A DNA stretch of 64,000 bases from Macrotrachela quadricornifera (Eukaryota; Rotifera; Eurotatoria; Philodinida; Philodinidae), in the NCBI GenBank assembly GCA_022393335.1, contig JAJEKB010021945.1, forward strand, positions 377,118-441,117. Reading direction: 5' to 3'. The position numbers and the translations under genes are program-made. Under the pieces are notes generated by a model, which saw only the letters and a list, made by a program, of their open reading frames with translations, was not told the origin of the DNA and ran no database searches. Of the stretch, positions 21,818 to 34,076 are shown in pieces. Position 1 is the first letter of the stretch; every line of letters starts with the position of its first letter.

Positions 21818-23817
21818 TTTATTCATTTAAGGTTCATTAAACTTTTTAGTAAAAAAACATGTTCGAATGACGTTAAAATAAATAAAAATTCAATTAAACA
21901 TACGACAATTAATACATATTTTTCTAACGTTTGTATGAATAATAATGAGACACTATTGTAAATATTCTGTAAATATCCAATGCTCTTTTAACAAACTACT
22001 AAATTCTACTATTTAAAATAATATTATTAGTAACCTTTCTTCATATATTTCTGCTAAATAGATTGTATGAATAATCATATATTCCTTAAATTCTTTGAGA
22101 AAATTATTTATCCTCTTACCAGCGCGATAAAAAAAACTCCTATATTAATTATGTGTAATACTAAATATTTTAATTTCGAAAAGCATACATTGCGATAAAA
22201 TTTCTATTTAAATATACTTTATTTTTTCTCGCGTTATAGGTGAGTGATATGTACCAACGACTTATTATAAGTGGTTAATCTGTTCAAATCTAATGACCAT
22301 TGCTTTTAAGGTTAAATTCGATCCATTTGTCAAGATAGGCTAAGGCGATTGAAAAATGTTGATAATGGCGATGAAGGTCGAATCTGAGATGGATTTTTCC
22401 AATTTTTTTCAAAATTTTAAAATTTTTGTATCAAACGCATTGATACTAGAGATGGCACTTTAATTGTAAAAACGCTTTAAAGAAGTACTAAAGTTAAAGT
22501 ACTACCTTAATTTTAACTTTTAAAGTAAAGTTAAATTGTCACTCCAAGTTGGGATGCATTTCTATATAAAATGCATCGGAACACAAGTTAAACTATGCAC
22601 ACATTCAGACGTGTTTTGAGTGAAAAGATATTTACATGGGCTATAACAACTAAATCTAACTTAAGCGTCTTAGAATCAAACCTAAGATTAATAAAAATTA
22701 CCAGAGCTCTTTAAGTACATCTCGTGGTATAGGTGATGTCTATGCTTCGTCGTCTGAACCTCCACGCAGCACATGCTTTATCTTCTCACTATGTAGCGGT
22801 CAGACAATGATGTGAGAGAACATGCATTTCGTGCAACTTCACACGACAGAGTATAGGTGCCAGCTATAGGGCAAGACATATTTAAGAAACTCTGAGAGTT
22901 ACTTAACCAGTATTTAATCGTTATAGTTAATCTAGTACTAAGGAAAATCATACTTTTCTAATATATTGCAGTATGTGTCTTTTATTACATACAAACTTGG
23001 TTTTTATTTACGTATATCTGTCTGTCTACCTAGAAAATCTGTTCTATTTCTTTGATATTATCAACATTTTCCTCCTGTTCTGTCATCTGCAAACTATGGA
23101 GACCAATGAAAATAGATTTACAAGCATTTTCTTATAGCAATTTAAGAGAAGAATTGTGTGTAAGTGTGTGTGTAATATAACAAAATGTGACCAAATAATG
23201 CAAAAGAAATTCTTTTATATTATATTAAAAAACAACATACTACTTTCTTTTTTTCTTTCAACATTTCTCTAATGAAGAGACATTTGTTCTGTTAGTTTTT
23301 TATAATTTATTCTTTCTCTTCACGAAGTTTCGATAGTCATATAATATTCAACGAAACTGAAGAGAAAACAAATAAAATCTTGAAAAAAATATTTAATGAT
23401 AAACAATATTAGATTATTTGCATGTCGTTGAATAGACATATCATAAAAAATTTAATGTATGACACAACATTAATGAAAATAGAAGAAATTTTTATTAGTA
23501 ATTAGCTTAACTAAGGGAACTTTTATTCGATAACTAAAATGTACAGTTGACGTTTTTTAAGTTTTATTGTCAAAACCTGTATGTCATACATAATACATTC
23601 GAAATATTGTAACTGTTTACTTTTAAATAAATGAATTTTGAAAATTGGCCTTATCTGCATCAATGTTCTGTCATGCATGATGTTTATTTTGATTTCTTCC
23701 CATTTTTTCAATTAAAAACTAAAAATTATTTATGAAATGCTTCACATAGATTTTTCTTACTTGATAATAAGTCAAAATTTTATTATTCAGGCTAAAATTA
23801 ACACTTAATGGATCCCA
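21818..23817. other. Spacer with one AAAGTTAAAGT block, no supported gene
   Basis: 22447-22546 begins TAGAGATGGCACTTTAA and ends TTTAACTTTAAAGT-rich sequence then TTGTCACTCCA, that is, hAT-style ends (TAGAGATGRCA / TGTCACTCYA) around an AAGTTAAAGT array. No 8-bp target duplication was seen. The rest, to 23817, is featureless AT-rich DNA. Confidence 0.45.
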
Positions 23818-23837
23818 CAAAAAAAGTTTTTTAGTGA

Positions 23838-24150
23838 AACCGCTGCTAACCGCGGTTTCATATACAGCGGTTAATAGCGGTCTTAACAATCGCGTTGTGG
23901 ATGCTCATAACCGCGGTTTCATGTACAGCGATCACTAGCGGTTTCAATAATCGCGATGTAGATGTTCATAACCGCGATTTCATATACAGCGGTTACTAGC
24001 GGTTCCAACAATCGCGTTTTAGATGCTCATGACCACGGTTTCATATACAACGGGTACTAACGGTTCCAACAATCGCGGTGTAGATGCTCATAACCGCGAC
24101 GTATGATACTGTGATTCTTAACGGTTTCAAATGCCTCAGTGTACCTCTTG
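23838..24150. repeat. 61-bp tandem repeat (CCGCGGTTTCATATACAGCG unit)
   Basis: The CGCGGTTTCA core recurs at 23851, 23912, 23973, 24034 and 24095, an exact 61-bp spacing, over about five copies. Each unit holds CCGCGGTTTC, ACAGCGGTTA, AGCGGT, CAATCGCG and GATGCTCATAA. A GATA microsatellite follows at about 24186-24208. Confidence 0.85.
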
Positions 24151-24292
24151 AATAACCATGATCTGAGATACCCTGAATTATAAACCAGATAGATAGATAG
24201 ATAGATAATTAAATACCATAAGTAGTAAGGAAAGATATTTTTAGTTAACTAACTAAATATTTATTATATTGGTATTCTTCCTTAAAATTAGA

Positions 24293-24890
24293 TATATATA
24301 CCGGGTGGTCCATAAGTAACGGGACGAACTAAAAATTGAATATCTTCCTTACAGCTCGAGCGAAGGTGCTGATATTTTTACCAGTGATAAAGGCACGTTC
24401 AAGCTTCATATACATAAAGACATGNNNNNNNNNNNNNNNNNNNNNNNNNNNNNNNNNNNNNNNNNNNNNNNNNNNNNNNNNNNNNNNNNNNNNNNNNNNN
24501 NNNNNNNNNNNNNNNNNNNNNNNNNNNNNNNNNNNNNNNNNNNNNNNNNNNNNNNNNNNNNNNNNNNNNNNNNNNNNNNNNNNNNNNNNNNNNNNNNNNN
24601 NNNNNNNNNNNNNNNNNNNNNNNNNNNNNNNNNNNNNNNNNNNNNNNNNNNNNNNNNNNNNNNNNNNNNNNNNNNNNNNNNNNNNNNNNNNNNNNNNNNN
24701 NNNNNNNNNNNNNNNNNNNNNNNNNNNNNNNNNNNNNNNNNNNNNNNNNNNNNNNNNNNNNNNNNNNNNNNNNNNNNNNNNNNNNNNNNNNNNNNNNNNN
24801 NNNNNNNNNNNNNNNNNNNNNNNNGAGCTGTAAGGAAGATATTCAATTTTTAGTTCGTCCCGTTACTTATGAACCACCCGGTATATATAT
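24293..24890. mobile_element. Mariner-like MITE interrupted by the first N gap
   Basis: The left TIR TATATACCGGGTGGTCCATA continues AGTAACGGGACGAAC, then AAAAATTGAATATCTTCC and TTACAGCTC. The right side (24825-24890) is its inverse with very few differences. The interior at 24425-24824 is N. The insertion lies in the CCGCGG/GATA repeat field. Confidence 0.7.
24425..24824. other. Assembly gap, 400 N
   Basis: Exactly 400 undetermined bases inside an inverted-repeat element. Confidence 0.99.
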
Positions 24891-25084
24891 TTATTGATTT
24901 AGTGACGTTTCGTCAACGATGTTAATTTCACCAGACTATTTTCTTATGTGAATATTCTTAACAAAATTATAGAAAACATATATTTTTTTGACTATATTGC
25001 TAGTGGAACGAATGAAATAGTTATAAAAACAAAATCTTCGTCTAACATCATCATCTTGTTCGTTCCACTATGTATGAAACAAAA

Positions 25085-27345
25085 TTTAAGGTGAAACCGC
25101 TGCTTACCGTTACGTTTTAAAACTCACCACGGTTTTTTGATGGCAGACCGTGGTATACCAAAGGGACTGTGATTTCTCTCGATTTTTTCAAATGTGTTAA
25201 TTAAAAATCGCGGCGATCGTGATCGTGGCCGCGGTATTACATATATCGCTTGAATGCTGTCCCAAGAACCGTGGTTTATGCACCTAAAACTTCGGGCGTA
25301 TATATCGGTTCATTGTGGTTTCATAAACCGTCACAGATCAGTTCGTAATTGTGGCATTAGATTCTGCAGATTAACGGACTTTATACCACCCCGAATTCGA
25401 TAGCGATTGGCCGTCTGGTACCGCGGTGACCTAGTTGCTAACCGCGATTTCAGATATCGCGACTTTCAGCAGTTTTAAAATAGCGCGGTTTCAGATACCG
25501 GGACGTTCAGTGGCTTTAAAATACAGCGGTGTGATCACGAATAACCGCGGTTTCAGATACTGCGACTTTCAGCGGTTTTAAAGTACCGCGGTGTACTTAT
25601 TGTGGAACAGCGGTGTGAGGTATAGCGACTCTTAGCGGTTTTTAATACCGCGACTTCAGACATCACGATTTTGAGCCGTTCTCAACAGATTGGTAAATGT
25701 GTAGTTGACTTGATAGTTAGACAATTACTCAGATAAATAAATACACAGATAGTTAGTTAGTTAAATAGATAGATAGATGGAGAGGTGGAGAGATAGATAG
25801 GGAGTTAGTTAGCTAATTAGATAGATGGAGAGGTGGAGAGATAGATAGGTAGTTAGTTAGTTAAATAGATAGACAGTTACTTTTTTAGTTCGATAAATAG
25901 ACAGATGGATAGATAGTTAGTTGGATGGGTAGGAAATAGGCCGATAGACAGATGAATAGATAGTAAGCAGTTAGATAGATAGATACTTCAGTCGATGAAT
26001 GATTTATCAGATACTTCAGTCGATGAGTGATTTATCAGATACTTAGGCAGATAGTTAGGTAGATGGATTAATAAATTTATAATTAAAGATATAGATAGAT
26101 GGTTTGTTAAGCGAGAAGATAGTTAGACAAATAGGTAGAGGAGCCGGTAGTTAAGTACATTGACATAAATAGATCGATGAAAATAAGCATCGGTTTCTCA
26201 AAACCGCTGAATATCGCGTCAAAGAAATACCGCGGTTTTTACCGGTTTCGAAATGCCTCATAAACAGTCTGATTACTGCTGACATGAAAAACTGCTTGAA
26301 GCCGCGGTTTCATAAACCGTCAACCACCGCGTTTTTCTGATGAAATTTTTTCCTGGGGTAATTAGTGGAAGAAAGAATATTTCTTCGTCAGGTAAAGTTA
26401 AAAAGAATTTTTTTATCTATTTCTTTTGTTTTAGATTACTATGATCAGCATATTATTGAACAGTAAATATTTTAGAATTGTCCATTTTTCCTCATCTTAA
26501 ATTATTATTCTTGCTCAATTGTGGAGCGGCAAGTATTTTAAATAAATACTTATTTTATTTATTTTAGATTATTATTATTCAATTATTGAACAGTAACTAT
26601 TTTAAATAAATTCATTTTCTTTTATTTATTTGAGGTTCTTATTATTATTGTCATTATTCAATTGTGTTCCAGTAAGTATTTTTAACTACTTCTTTTTTTA
26701 TTTATTTTAGATTATTCTATTATTCAATTATAAAACAGCGAGTATTTTAAACCATTTCTTTTTTCAATCTATTTTAGATTATTATTATCATTCAATTATT
26801 GAACAATAAGTATTTTAAATCAGTTCATCTTTTTTTATTTATTTTAGATTATTATTCTTACACAATTACTGAACAGTATTTTTATTCTATTTTATTGGAT
26901 TTTTTTATTTTAGATTCAATAGTAACAAAATTTGATCATATGAATACAAAGAGTAATAACTGAAATGTACTTATATCAGTTAGGCATTACTCTTTATAGG
27001 CGTATATAACATGTATACGGTCATTTACGACCATATACGGAGTCGGTAACCGCGAGCCTGAGCGGATGTCAATACGATGTGAACCAAATAAATAGTTTCG
27101 GATAACCAGTGAATAACCGCTGGATAAACGCGGCTTTTGTTGAACGCGGTTTGGATTGTTTTTTTCTAAAAGCGGTAGTCAGACCATTTATGAAGTGATG
27201 AAAGACCGTCCCAAACCGCGGTCAGGACGGACCGCGGTTTAAGACGGCTTTTCATCACTTCATAAATGGTCTGACTACCGCTTTTAGAAAAAACCTCTCC
27301 AAACCGCGTTTGGGAAAACCGGTCGTAGCAGCGTTTTTTTCTCTT
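25085..27345. repeat. Composite repeat field: CCGCGG array, GATA array, 75-bp AT-rich repeat, palindrome
   Basis: 25085-25690: degenerate array of ACCGCGGTTTCA, TTTCAGCGGTTTTA and GATACCGCG motifs. 25720-26130: long GATA/GTTA tetranucleotide field (TTAGTTAGTTAAATAGATAG type). 26190-26345: more CCGCGGTTT motifs. 26412-26925: about seven copies of an approximately 75-bp AT-rich unit (TTTTAGATTATTATT, CAATTATTGAACAGTAA, TATTTTAAAT). 27000-27345: CCGCGGTTT motifs again, surrounding the palindrome at 27159-27293. The same CCGCGGTTTC motif appears at 23838, suggesting one large, partly expanded element or nested copies. Confidence 0.6.
27159..27293. repeat. Long palindrome with CCGCGG centre
   Basis: The left arm runs TTTTTTCTAAAAGCGGTAGT through TCAGACCATTTATGAAGTGA to CCAAACCGCGG; the right arm is its inverse ending ACTACCGCTTTTAGAAAAAA. 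Arms are about 60-63 bp, with the outer 40 bp perfect and a few differences near the centre, around a very short loop. Confidence 0.85.
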
Positions 27346-27439
27346 TTCTTTTAGTGGGCGGAACCAGCCAATAAATATATCGAAGACAGTAACTCAATTA
27401 TTTTACACCCAAGTCAGAAAACCAATAGTGAAAGTAAAA

Positions 27440-28014
27440 ATGAACGGGTAGAAACTTGAATCAGGAGATGAATTTAAATATTTAGGGTTCATATGGACCA
27501 ATAAATTATCCTTGAAACCAACAGTCGATAGATGCATAGGAAATATTAATAAGTCTCTTGGGAAGCTTAGATAGTTAAAAGGAAAATGTTTCATCTCCAC
27601 TTTAGCGTTTAGAAAATGTTTCGTCGCATACACTTTTCCTCATTTTGCATAGCTATTCCAGTTTTTTTCGCTGCTCCCAAGACACAACAACAACTATTAC
27701 GACAGAAATTTCGTATGGCTCTTTGACTGGTGCATCACTGTCCTTTCACTTCAACACATAATCTATACACTATGACTAATGAACATACATTAGATCACTA
27801 TGTTAAACTCTATATTCAAAGCAGACTAAAAGCTATGCATACAACGGATCTCGGTCAATTGTTATTCTTCAATGATATTTTTCTTTGGGACAGTTTTTAT
27901 AAAAGAAAGAATGATAACTTTGGTCAGTTTTTTCGTCTTAGTCGGGTAAAACAGTTGATTGAGAAACATGATTCTTTTCTTTTAAAGTGGATATCATTTA
28001 ATGAAGCAACATAG
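27440..28014 (+). pseudogene. 3' end of a non-LTR retrotransposon reverse transcriptase (LINE relic)
   Basis: The frame opens with DEFKYLGFIWTNKLSLKP, the FKYLG block found downstream of the catalytic centre in LINE reverse transcriptases, followed by the usual thumb/connection-like sequence to a stop at 28012-28014. Breaks: TAG at 27572, TAG at 27650 (same frame), a 1-base frameshift between about 27660 and 27700, and TGA near 27724. The catalytic YADD region is absent, so this is a 5'-truncated, dead copy. A polypyrimidine tract (28045-28130) follows. Confidence 0.65.
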
Positions 28015-29026
28015 TATAATACACGAGAATAGAGTACCACACTCGTCTCTTTTTTTTTCTTCTCCTTGTTTTTTCTCTTTTTCTTTTCTTTTCTTTTCTT
28101 TTCTTCTTTTTCTTTTCCTTTTTCGCTCTTAACATTCTCTTCCTTACTCTCATTATATTCTATTTATTTTCGTTATCTGTACACGTTATTCCCCCAAAGA
28201 GCGTCAGCGAAAAACTCGCACATTCTATCAATTGTAAATTGTATCACGCACTCCTTTAACATTGTAGCTTGTGCTTTAAACATATTTATTCCTTATATCA
28301 TGTAAGCAATTCCGAGTGTTACATCTACTTCATAATAAAAAGAAGCATAGATCGCAGTCGATCATCGTTACTCTTGGTCCAGTCCACTCTTAACATCTCG
28401 GTTTTTATATGATGTCAGCATAGACCAATGTAATGCCTCATTTCCTTGCTCAAAAAATTATTCAAAGGCGACATAAAAACCAAAATATATGTAAGAAAAT
28501 AGCGACTAGCCGCTTCCATGCTTAAGTCTATTGTCACATAAGTTCATTATCTTGTGTTCAAAACCACACTCATTAACGTTTTACTATCTCAAAAGAATTA
28601 CAGGATCCACAACGGAAGGACCTTCTACAGAAAACTCAAAAAAAAAACAAGTATGGGCACATAGTCCTATAAATAAGTGCACCATATCTAAGTTTATGAA
28701 ACATCACTGCGAAATCTTAATTATTTTTTTTTACTAATAACAAATATTGAGGTGCATGGGCTCCTCAAAATCTGATTGAATGAAAGCTAGATTTTGGAAG
28801 CAATTTCATTGGCTGAAATTTCAAACAAATAGAGTCTGATTGGTCAAAAGTCCAATGTGAAAAGTGTGCCACTGGCTGAGTTCCCAGACTCAATAACCTG
28901 ATTGAACTAAAGTCATACACTGAAAATAACTGAGCAGTGATCTTTAAGTCGATGTTCTTTTGTTTAATATTCCCTTCATCGAGGAAATATACTAGTCTTC
29001 GTTTCTACACTTCTGTTACTATTCAC
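28015..29026. other. Spacer after LINE relic
   Basis: Pyrimidine-rich tract 28045-28200, possibly the LINE 3' untranslated region, then unremarkable sequence. No supported gene. Confidence 0.5.
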
Positions 29027-29613
29027 TTAACCCTTTGAGGACGGAATTATTCTTAGATCATTTTATTGTATGCCACTCAAGATGATTATGTAAAACTTAT
29101 TATAATCAAAAAAACACAATTTTTTCCATGTTTTAGATAAAGTACTAGTTTGCAGAACAATCGATTTCTAATCTAACTTGAACTCCTGTTCTGTTATATA
29201 AGATTCACCTTCTTTTTGTCTGTTACATATAAAAGTATTTGATGAAAAAAAATGAAGACTACATTATGATAACTCTAGTTAGGACTTGTTAAATAGTTAT
29301 GACTCTTCTACAATTTAAAATGAAACAGGTGTTTTACTTGCACCTTCATCTCTGATAGGGGTCTCTCAGAATTTCGTACAAGATTATGGAACTAAATCAG
29401 GTTCTATATTTCCGTGTAGGATCGGGCAATATTCTTCTCCCAGATACAGATCTGATGAAATACCGTTTCTCTAGAATGCAGTATTTATTATCTAGATTTC
29501 AGGGCAAAGAGATTTCGCCACTGAAACCACGTGATTTAATGCAGAACAAATATTTTCTTCTTCATTGAAAAAGAAGTGAGACAACGTATGTCCCACCGTC
29601 CTCAAAGGGTTAA
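29027..29613. mobile_element. PiggyBac-type MITE with TTAA target
   Basis: TTAA at 29027-29030 is followed by CCCTTTGAGGACGG; the right end is CCGTCCTCAAAGGG followed by TTAA at 29610-29613. The 14-bp terminal inverted repeats are perfect, and CCCTTTG after a TTAA target is typical of piggyBac. The 587-bp interior has only a 60-codon frame, so the element is non-autonomous. Confidence 0.85.
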
Positions 29614-30337
29614 AAAGACATCACATTTTAAAAGTTGAAGAAAAAAAATTGTCTTCGTTATTATAGTAATAGAAATGAGGTCCTATGTTTAATGGTTATT
29701 ATTTTGTAGTCATTATGTAAGACAATACTTGAAAATACTCACACACATAAAAAACAATCAATAAATTCTAACAAAGTTATTTTTTCCTACAAGCAGAATT
29801 TCAATATACTGTATAGATGAAGTGATATTCTCTTCTGTGTTCATTCTTTTTTGAAATAAATTCATACTACCCATGACTCATTATTAGTGAATCACATTAA
29901 GTTGCGTGTTATCTCATTTCTTACTTTTTAAAGTTGAACTTTGGCTACAACGATTCATTTGTTGTCTTCTATTCTTTGCTCATGTCGAGTTCCTAGGATC
30001 TACCAAAGACCAACTAAAAGTATCCGACACACACACAAACTCTTTTTAGTTTTTTTCGTATGATCCTCTCTTCAATCGAGGGAATAAGCACCGTAAAAAT
30101 TCTGAATATAGATTTAGGAAGATTACAAAATTTTGATTCTAATCCAATATTCAAAGTTTTCTACACTTTCGTTATATAATAGAATTTTAATAGTGTTCAC
30201 TATTACTCTCAAATAAATGTAATTATCATGATAAAAATAGAAAATAAAAAAACATAAAATCGTTAAAGTGTTGTTTTAGTCGATATACTCTTTATATGAC
30301 ATTTTCCTTTTCATATAATCCTTCTATTTTTATCTAG
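29614..30337. other. Spacer with one hairpin-family right end
   Basis: At about 30040-30090 lies TTTTTCGTATGATCCTCTCTTC followed by AATCGAGGGAATA, matching the right end of the hairpin element family. Otherwise no supported gene. Confidence 0.45.
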
Positions 30338-32133
30338 AGGAACTAGCATTGCAGCATATCTTTAATCTATTCAAGAAAAATACAGTTCTCTATGTTTGTG
30401 TTGCAAGTGGAATTGATATCAATGAAGGGATGTCTCGTTTGAATATACAAATTATTTTATATACAAAAAAATCAATTTATACACCATTTATGGGTAAGTT
30501 TTTCGATTTGTTTCTCATTCCTCAGTTGATCTATTGCACAGAAACCCACATTCAATAATTTATTTCTAATAGATTCAAAATGTGAATATCAAGCAACTGA
30601 ATGGGCAGTTGCATGGAATGAATATTTAAAGAGAGGTTAGGATTATGCTTCTAAAAAGATTGCTTTCATAAACTTACTTAAATACATCTGTTAGAGTAAC
30701 ATCAATATATTCACTATACATATATACATTTATATAGGTTTAAATTTTATTGAATATGGATTCTTCAAAGGCTCTATGGATAATGGAGTCAGAAAGAAGT
30801 AGTTTAGTCCATCGAAAAAACGTAGGAAATACACGCTAATACAGTGACAAAGATACAATTATAAAATTCTTTCAGAAACGTCTAATACTATTACTGCGGA
30901 ATTCGCCTCAGCAGCATTTGCATTGGCTAAGATTAATAATTATGAAGCTTTGCATCATTTGGTAAAACGTGCATCCAAGAGATGTCTTTCTAATTTAAAA
31001 GGGTACTTAAGTTTAAATAAAGACGAAACTATATTGACATTTTCTTCTTCTCTAGTTTTGATTCAAGTCTCGATTATTTTCGAAAAAAAACACGATTCCA
31101 CGAAAAAACAAAACAGGCTCAAAATAAAGAATTCTGCCGGCCGGATTCGTTTTTTGATTGTAGTAAAAATTTGGGTAAGAAACATTTTCTCTCGCTTTCA
31201 TGGAATATTTCTTTTATTGTATACTATCTTGTAATCACAATGTTTTTATAGAAAATTCAATGAATGAATGAATAGTTGGAAATTTTCGGAAAGATGGTTA
31301 ATCCAAATGTCTTTTTTTAATCGGTCCTACTGGCACAGGTATGTTCAATATACTACTAGAAATTCAATTTCTAATCAAAAACAATCCTTTCTTATTTTAA
31401 AAATTTGTAAAGTAATTTAGGCAAAACTTCTTTCGCTTTATCTCTTCCTGGCATTCCTGATCATTGCCATAAGAACTGGCTAACAGATCGCTAGTATGAC
31501 GATGCAGACTACATGATTTGAGACGACATTCCTTGGAATGAATATCATCAGAGAATGTTTCCAAGACCACAAGATTTAATTACAGGTGAAAAATTTCTTT
31601 CTGTGAGTAGCTAGCATTCTGAAACGATAGATTCAGATTAAAGAGTAACCATATTCTGCATATATTTGTAGGTAAATAGTAAATATGGTAAAATTAAAAC
31701 GATTAATACCGCAATGCATGCAATAGTCCTCATGAATCCTCACCATGCAAATAATCTTTTGCAATCACTTGATAAAAATAACAAAGATCCTATGGCATAT
31801 TTCAAGAGAGGACATTCATTTCTATATTTAATGGGTAATGTATACACTTATATACGACACGACTATTGGAACCTGTACATATTAAATTACATTTTCATTT
31901 TTATTTAATTTCTAGTAAAAAACGAATATTTCTACAAACCTAAACTACAAGAAGAACCAGAAAAGCAAATTATTTATACTGCTGATGACTCACCATTATT
32001 CCAAGAGGCTAGTCGTTGATGGCATGTTGCTCAACGGGCAAAACCGGTTCATAATATCCATGAAACGGATTCAGCTGATAAACAACTCAATAATGATAGT
32101 GAACTATCTGAAGAATATGCATTCGATGATTGA
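30338..32133 (+). pseudogene. Broken Rep-like gene of CRESS-DNA-virus (geminivirus-like) type, with spliceosomal introns
   Basis: Relic of a rolling-circle replication initiator (Rep). Coding blocks are separated by intron-like gaps: 30338-30493, 30573-30635 (GTAAGT...AATAG before it), 30738 onward (after ...TATAG), about 30885-31170, 31320-31590 and 31675-31835, then a last block to 32133. Recognisable parts: a domain resembling the endonuclease part of geminivirus-like Reps (30338-30800), a P-loop GPTGTGKT split by an intron near 31338, a Walker-B-like acidic DDIPW near 31525, and a later strand VNSKYGKIKT then AIVLMNP, comparable to the sensor region of superfamily-3 helicases. Breaks include stops near 30801, 31493, 31516 and 32018 and a one-base loss near 31317. 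The endonuclease domain's first motif is not seen, so the 5' end may be missing. It is no longer able to make an intact protein. Whether it came from a virus or from a Rep-bearing transposon is open. Confidence 0.65.
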
Positions 32134-34076
32134 CTAAAATATTTGTTGAACATTTGCATGCCTAACAATATAATTTTTTCTATTGCACGTTTTAAGAGAA
32201 AGTCCATAAGTCAATCGAGTATTTTTTTATAGACCCGTACTCCCGAAAATTTTGATGCCCCTATTTTTATTAATGAAATCAATAGCCCATGAGGTGGAAC
32301 TACTATACACAAAGTATCAGCTCGGTTCGTCATACAACCAAAAAGTTACGAAGATCTCACTAATAATTACTCAGCGATTCTGTCAAAGTTAGTGCCTTTG
32401 CTCTTGTTTTTAGTGTGATCTTCATATCTCCATTAGAAAATTAACCAATTCCGAACAATTATACATCATTCGATAGCGCATCGAACGCTCTACAAAACTA
32501 GCTATATAGTAGAGCTCAACCAAAAATTAAAAAAGAAAGTTTTGGCTGTAAACGTGTGAGAACTTTGGCAATAGCCGATAGTTCAGTCTCGACAGAATAT
32601 TGATACCATCTTACAAATACACGCAGTTTGTGGTGTACTTCGTGTATTATTTGATTAGAAAATTTTACGATAAGCAGAGTGCTTGATATGCAAGCCAGTT
32701 GATAAACAGGGCAGCTGATATGCAGAATATTTTTGCTATACGATGAGCCTGTTCACCAGCCTATTTACTATTAACAAAAAATGCGTATATCGATGAAGAT
32801 CATCACTTATGAGTAGTTAGTTGTCATCAATAGTTTAACATTTGTTAAAATATACTATCTAGTAACACAGGCACGAAGAATGACAATTACAGAGAGATCA
32901 ATACGATCGTCTTTTCATCACACAGAAGTCATCTACTTTTCTTACATCCTGCCTGCTATTCAGATAGGCTGCTGACTATCTGAAATATTAGCTATTGCTA
33001 AAGGTTCACCCTGTTTACGGCCAAAGGGACTACAAAAACACAACTTTCACCACTGGCGAAAGTCAGTATGGTCAAAGTCGCGTTCCCCTCTTCCCACTAT
33101 CAAGAAATTACAGATATTACACATTATCTTATTAAGTCATGTTCTTCTGTATATTACGTTCATCAGAATTGAAATACATGACATTAGGTACTCCGATTAC
33201 TGAACAGAATAGTGTGATTATTTCGGTCGTATAAAGTGAACCAAACATACTGACCAAAGAAATGTGGTTCACTTCATATAGAAAAAATAGACCAATCAAA
33301 ATCAAGTTCATAGTTTACCAAACTTTTTTCCTCTGTTTTCTTGTAATAACAGTAAATTGACTGTAGGAAGTGAGTCAAACGCGATAGCCAAAGCCTTGCA
33401 ATTTTTTGCAGATTATCTAAGAACGGCACTTCGAGAGTTTTGAGAACTACTGAAGGATGATATTTGAAGGGTTTTCAGAACTATCTAATGATGGTACTTG
33501 TGAGGCGCTTAAAGGCGATTTAAGTATGGTACCTAAAACTTTTTAAGAATCATGTGGATATAATGCCTATAATCTTTTGAAGACTATTTGAACGGGACAT
33601 CTGTAGTTTAGAGAATATTCAGATATACTTCTAACCTTCCTATATTGTAATTGTTTTCAAAATTCTACTTTTTGGAAAATCAACCTTAAATAATCTGAAG
33701 CATTTTAAAAATTTGATGACTTACTCATTGAATTTCTATAAATTCGAAAATGCTTGATTTTCGAATTTATAGAAATAAAATTTGATTTTCGAGAAGATTT
33801 TATTTTACAAGTAACGCTCGTCGCTGTGACTCGCTCAACCCTCGACTGAAAGATTGAAAAAAAATACTTATATACTAGTCCACTTTATCGACGCAGCTAT
33901 TGATAACACCATACATTTGCATCTGTATTAGTTTCTGTACTTCTATCGTTCGCATAATTGAGTATAAAAAGAAAACAATCAAACCCTTAATCTGACGGAA
34001 TCTGTTTATCTGAGTTTACAACCGAAAAAATGCACACCTCCGACTTAAATCGACCCTTTATGCATACTGTAGGGAG
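32134..34076. other. Spacer with a perfect hairpin and a hairpin-family left end
   Basis: No supported gene. 33732-33776 is a perfect 19-bp-arm hairpin (listed separately). ACAAGTAACGCTCGTCGC then CCCTCGACTGAA at 33807-33845 is the left end of the hairpin element family, without a visible right end. Confidence 0.5.
33732..33776. repeat. Perfect hairpin, 19-bp arms, 7-base loop
   Basis: ATTTCTATAAATTCGAAAA, loop TGCTTGA, then the exact inverse TTTTCGAATTTATAGAAAT. It could be a remnant foldback element. Confidence 0.8.

Noticed and set aside
24336..24853. Open frames crossing the first gap
   Set aside because: Almost entirely undetermined bases; no information.
25720..26130. CRISPR-like regular repeats
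   Set aside because: Simple GATA/GTTA tetranucleotide repeats without unique spacers, in a eukaryotic genome.
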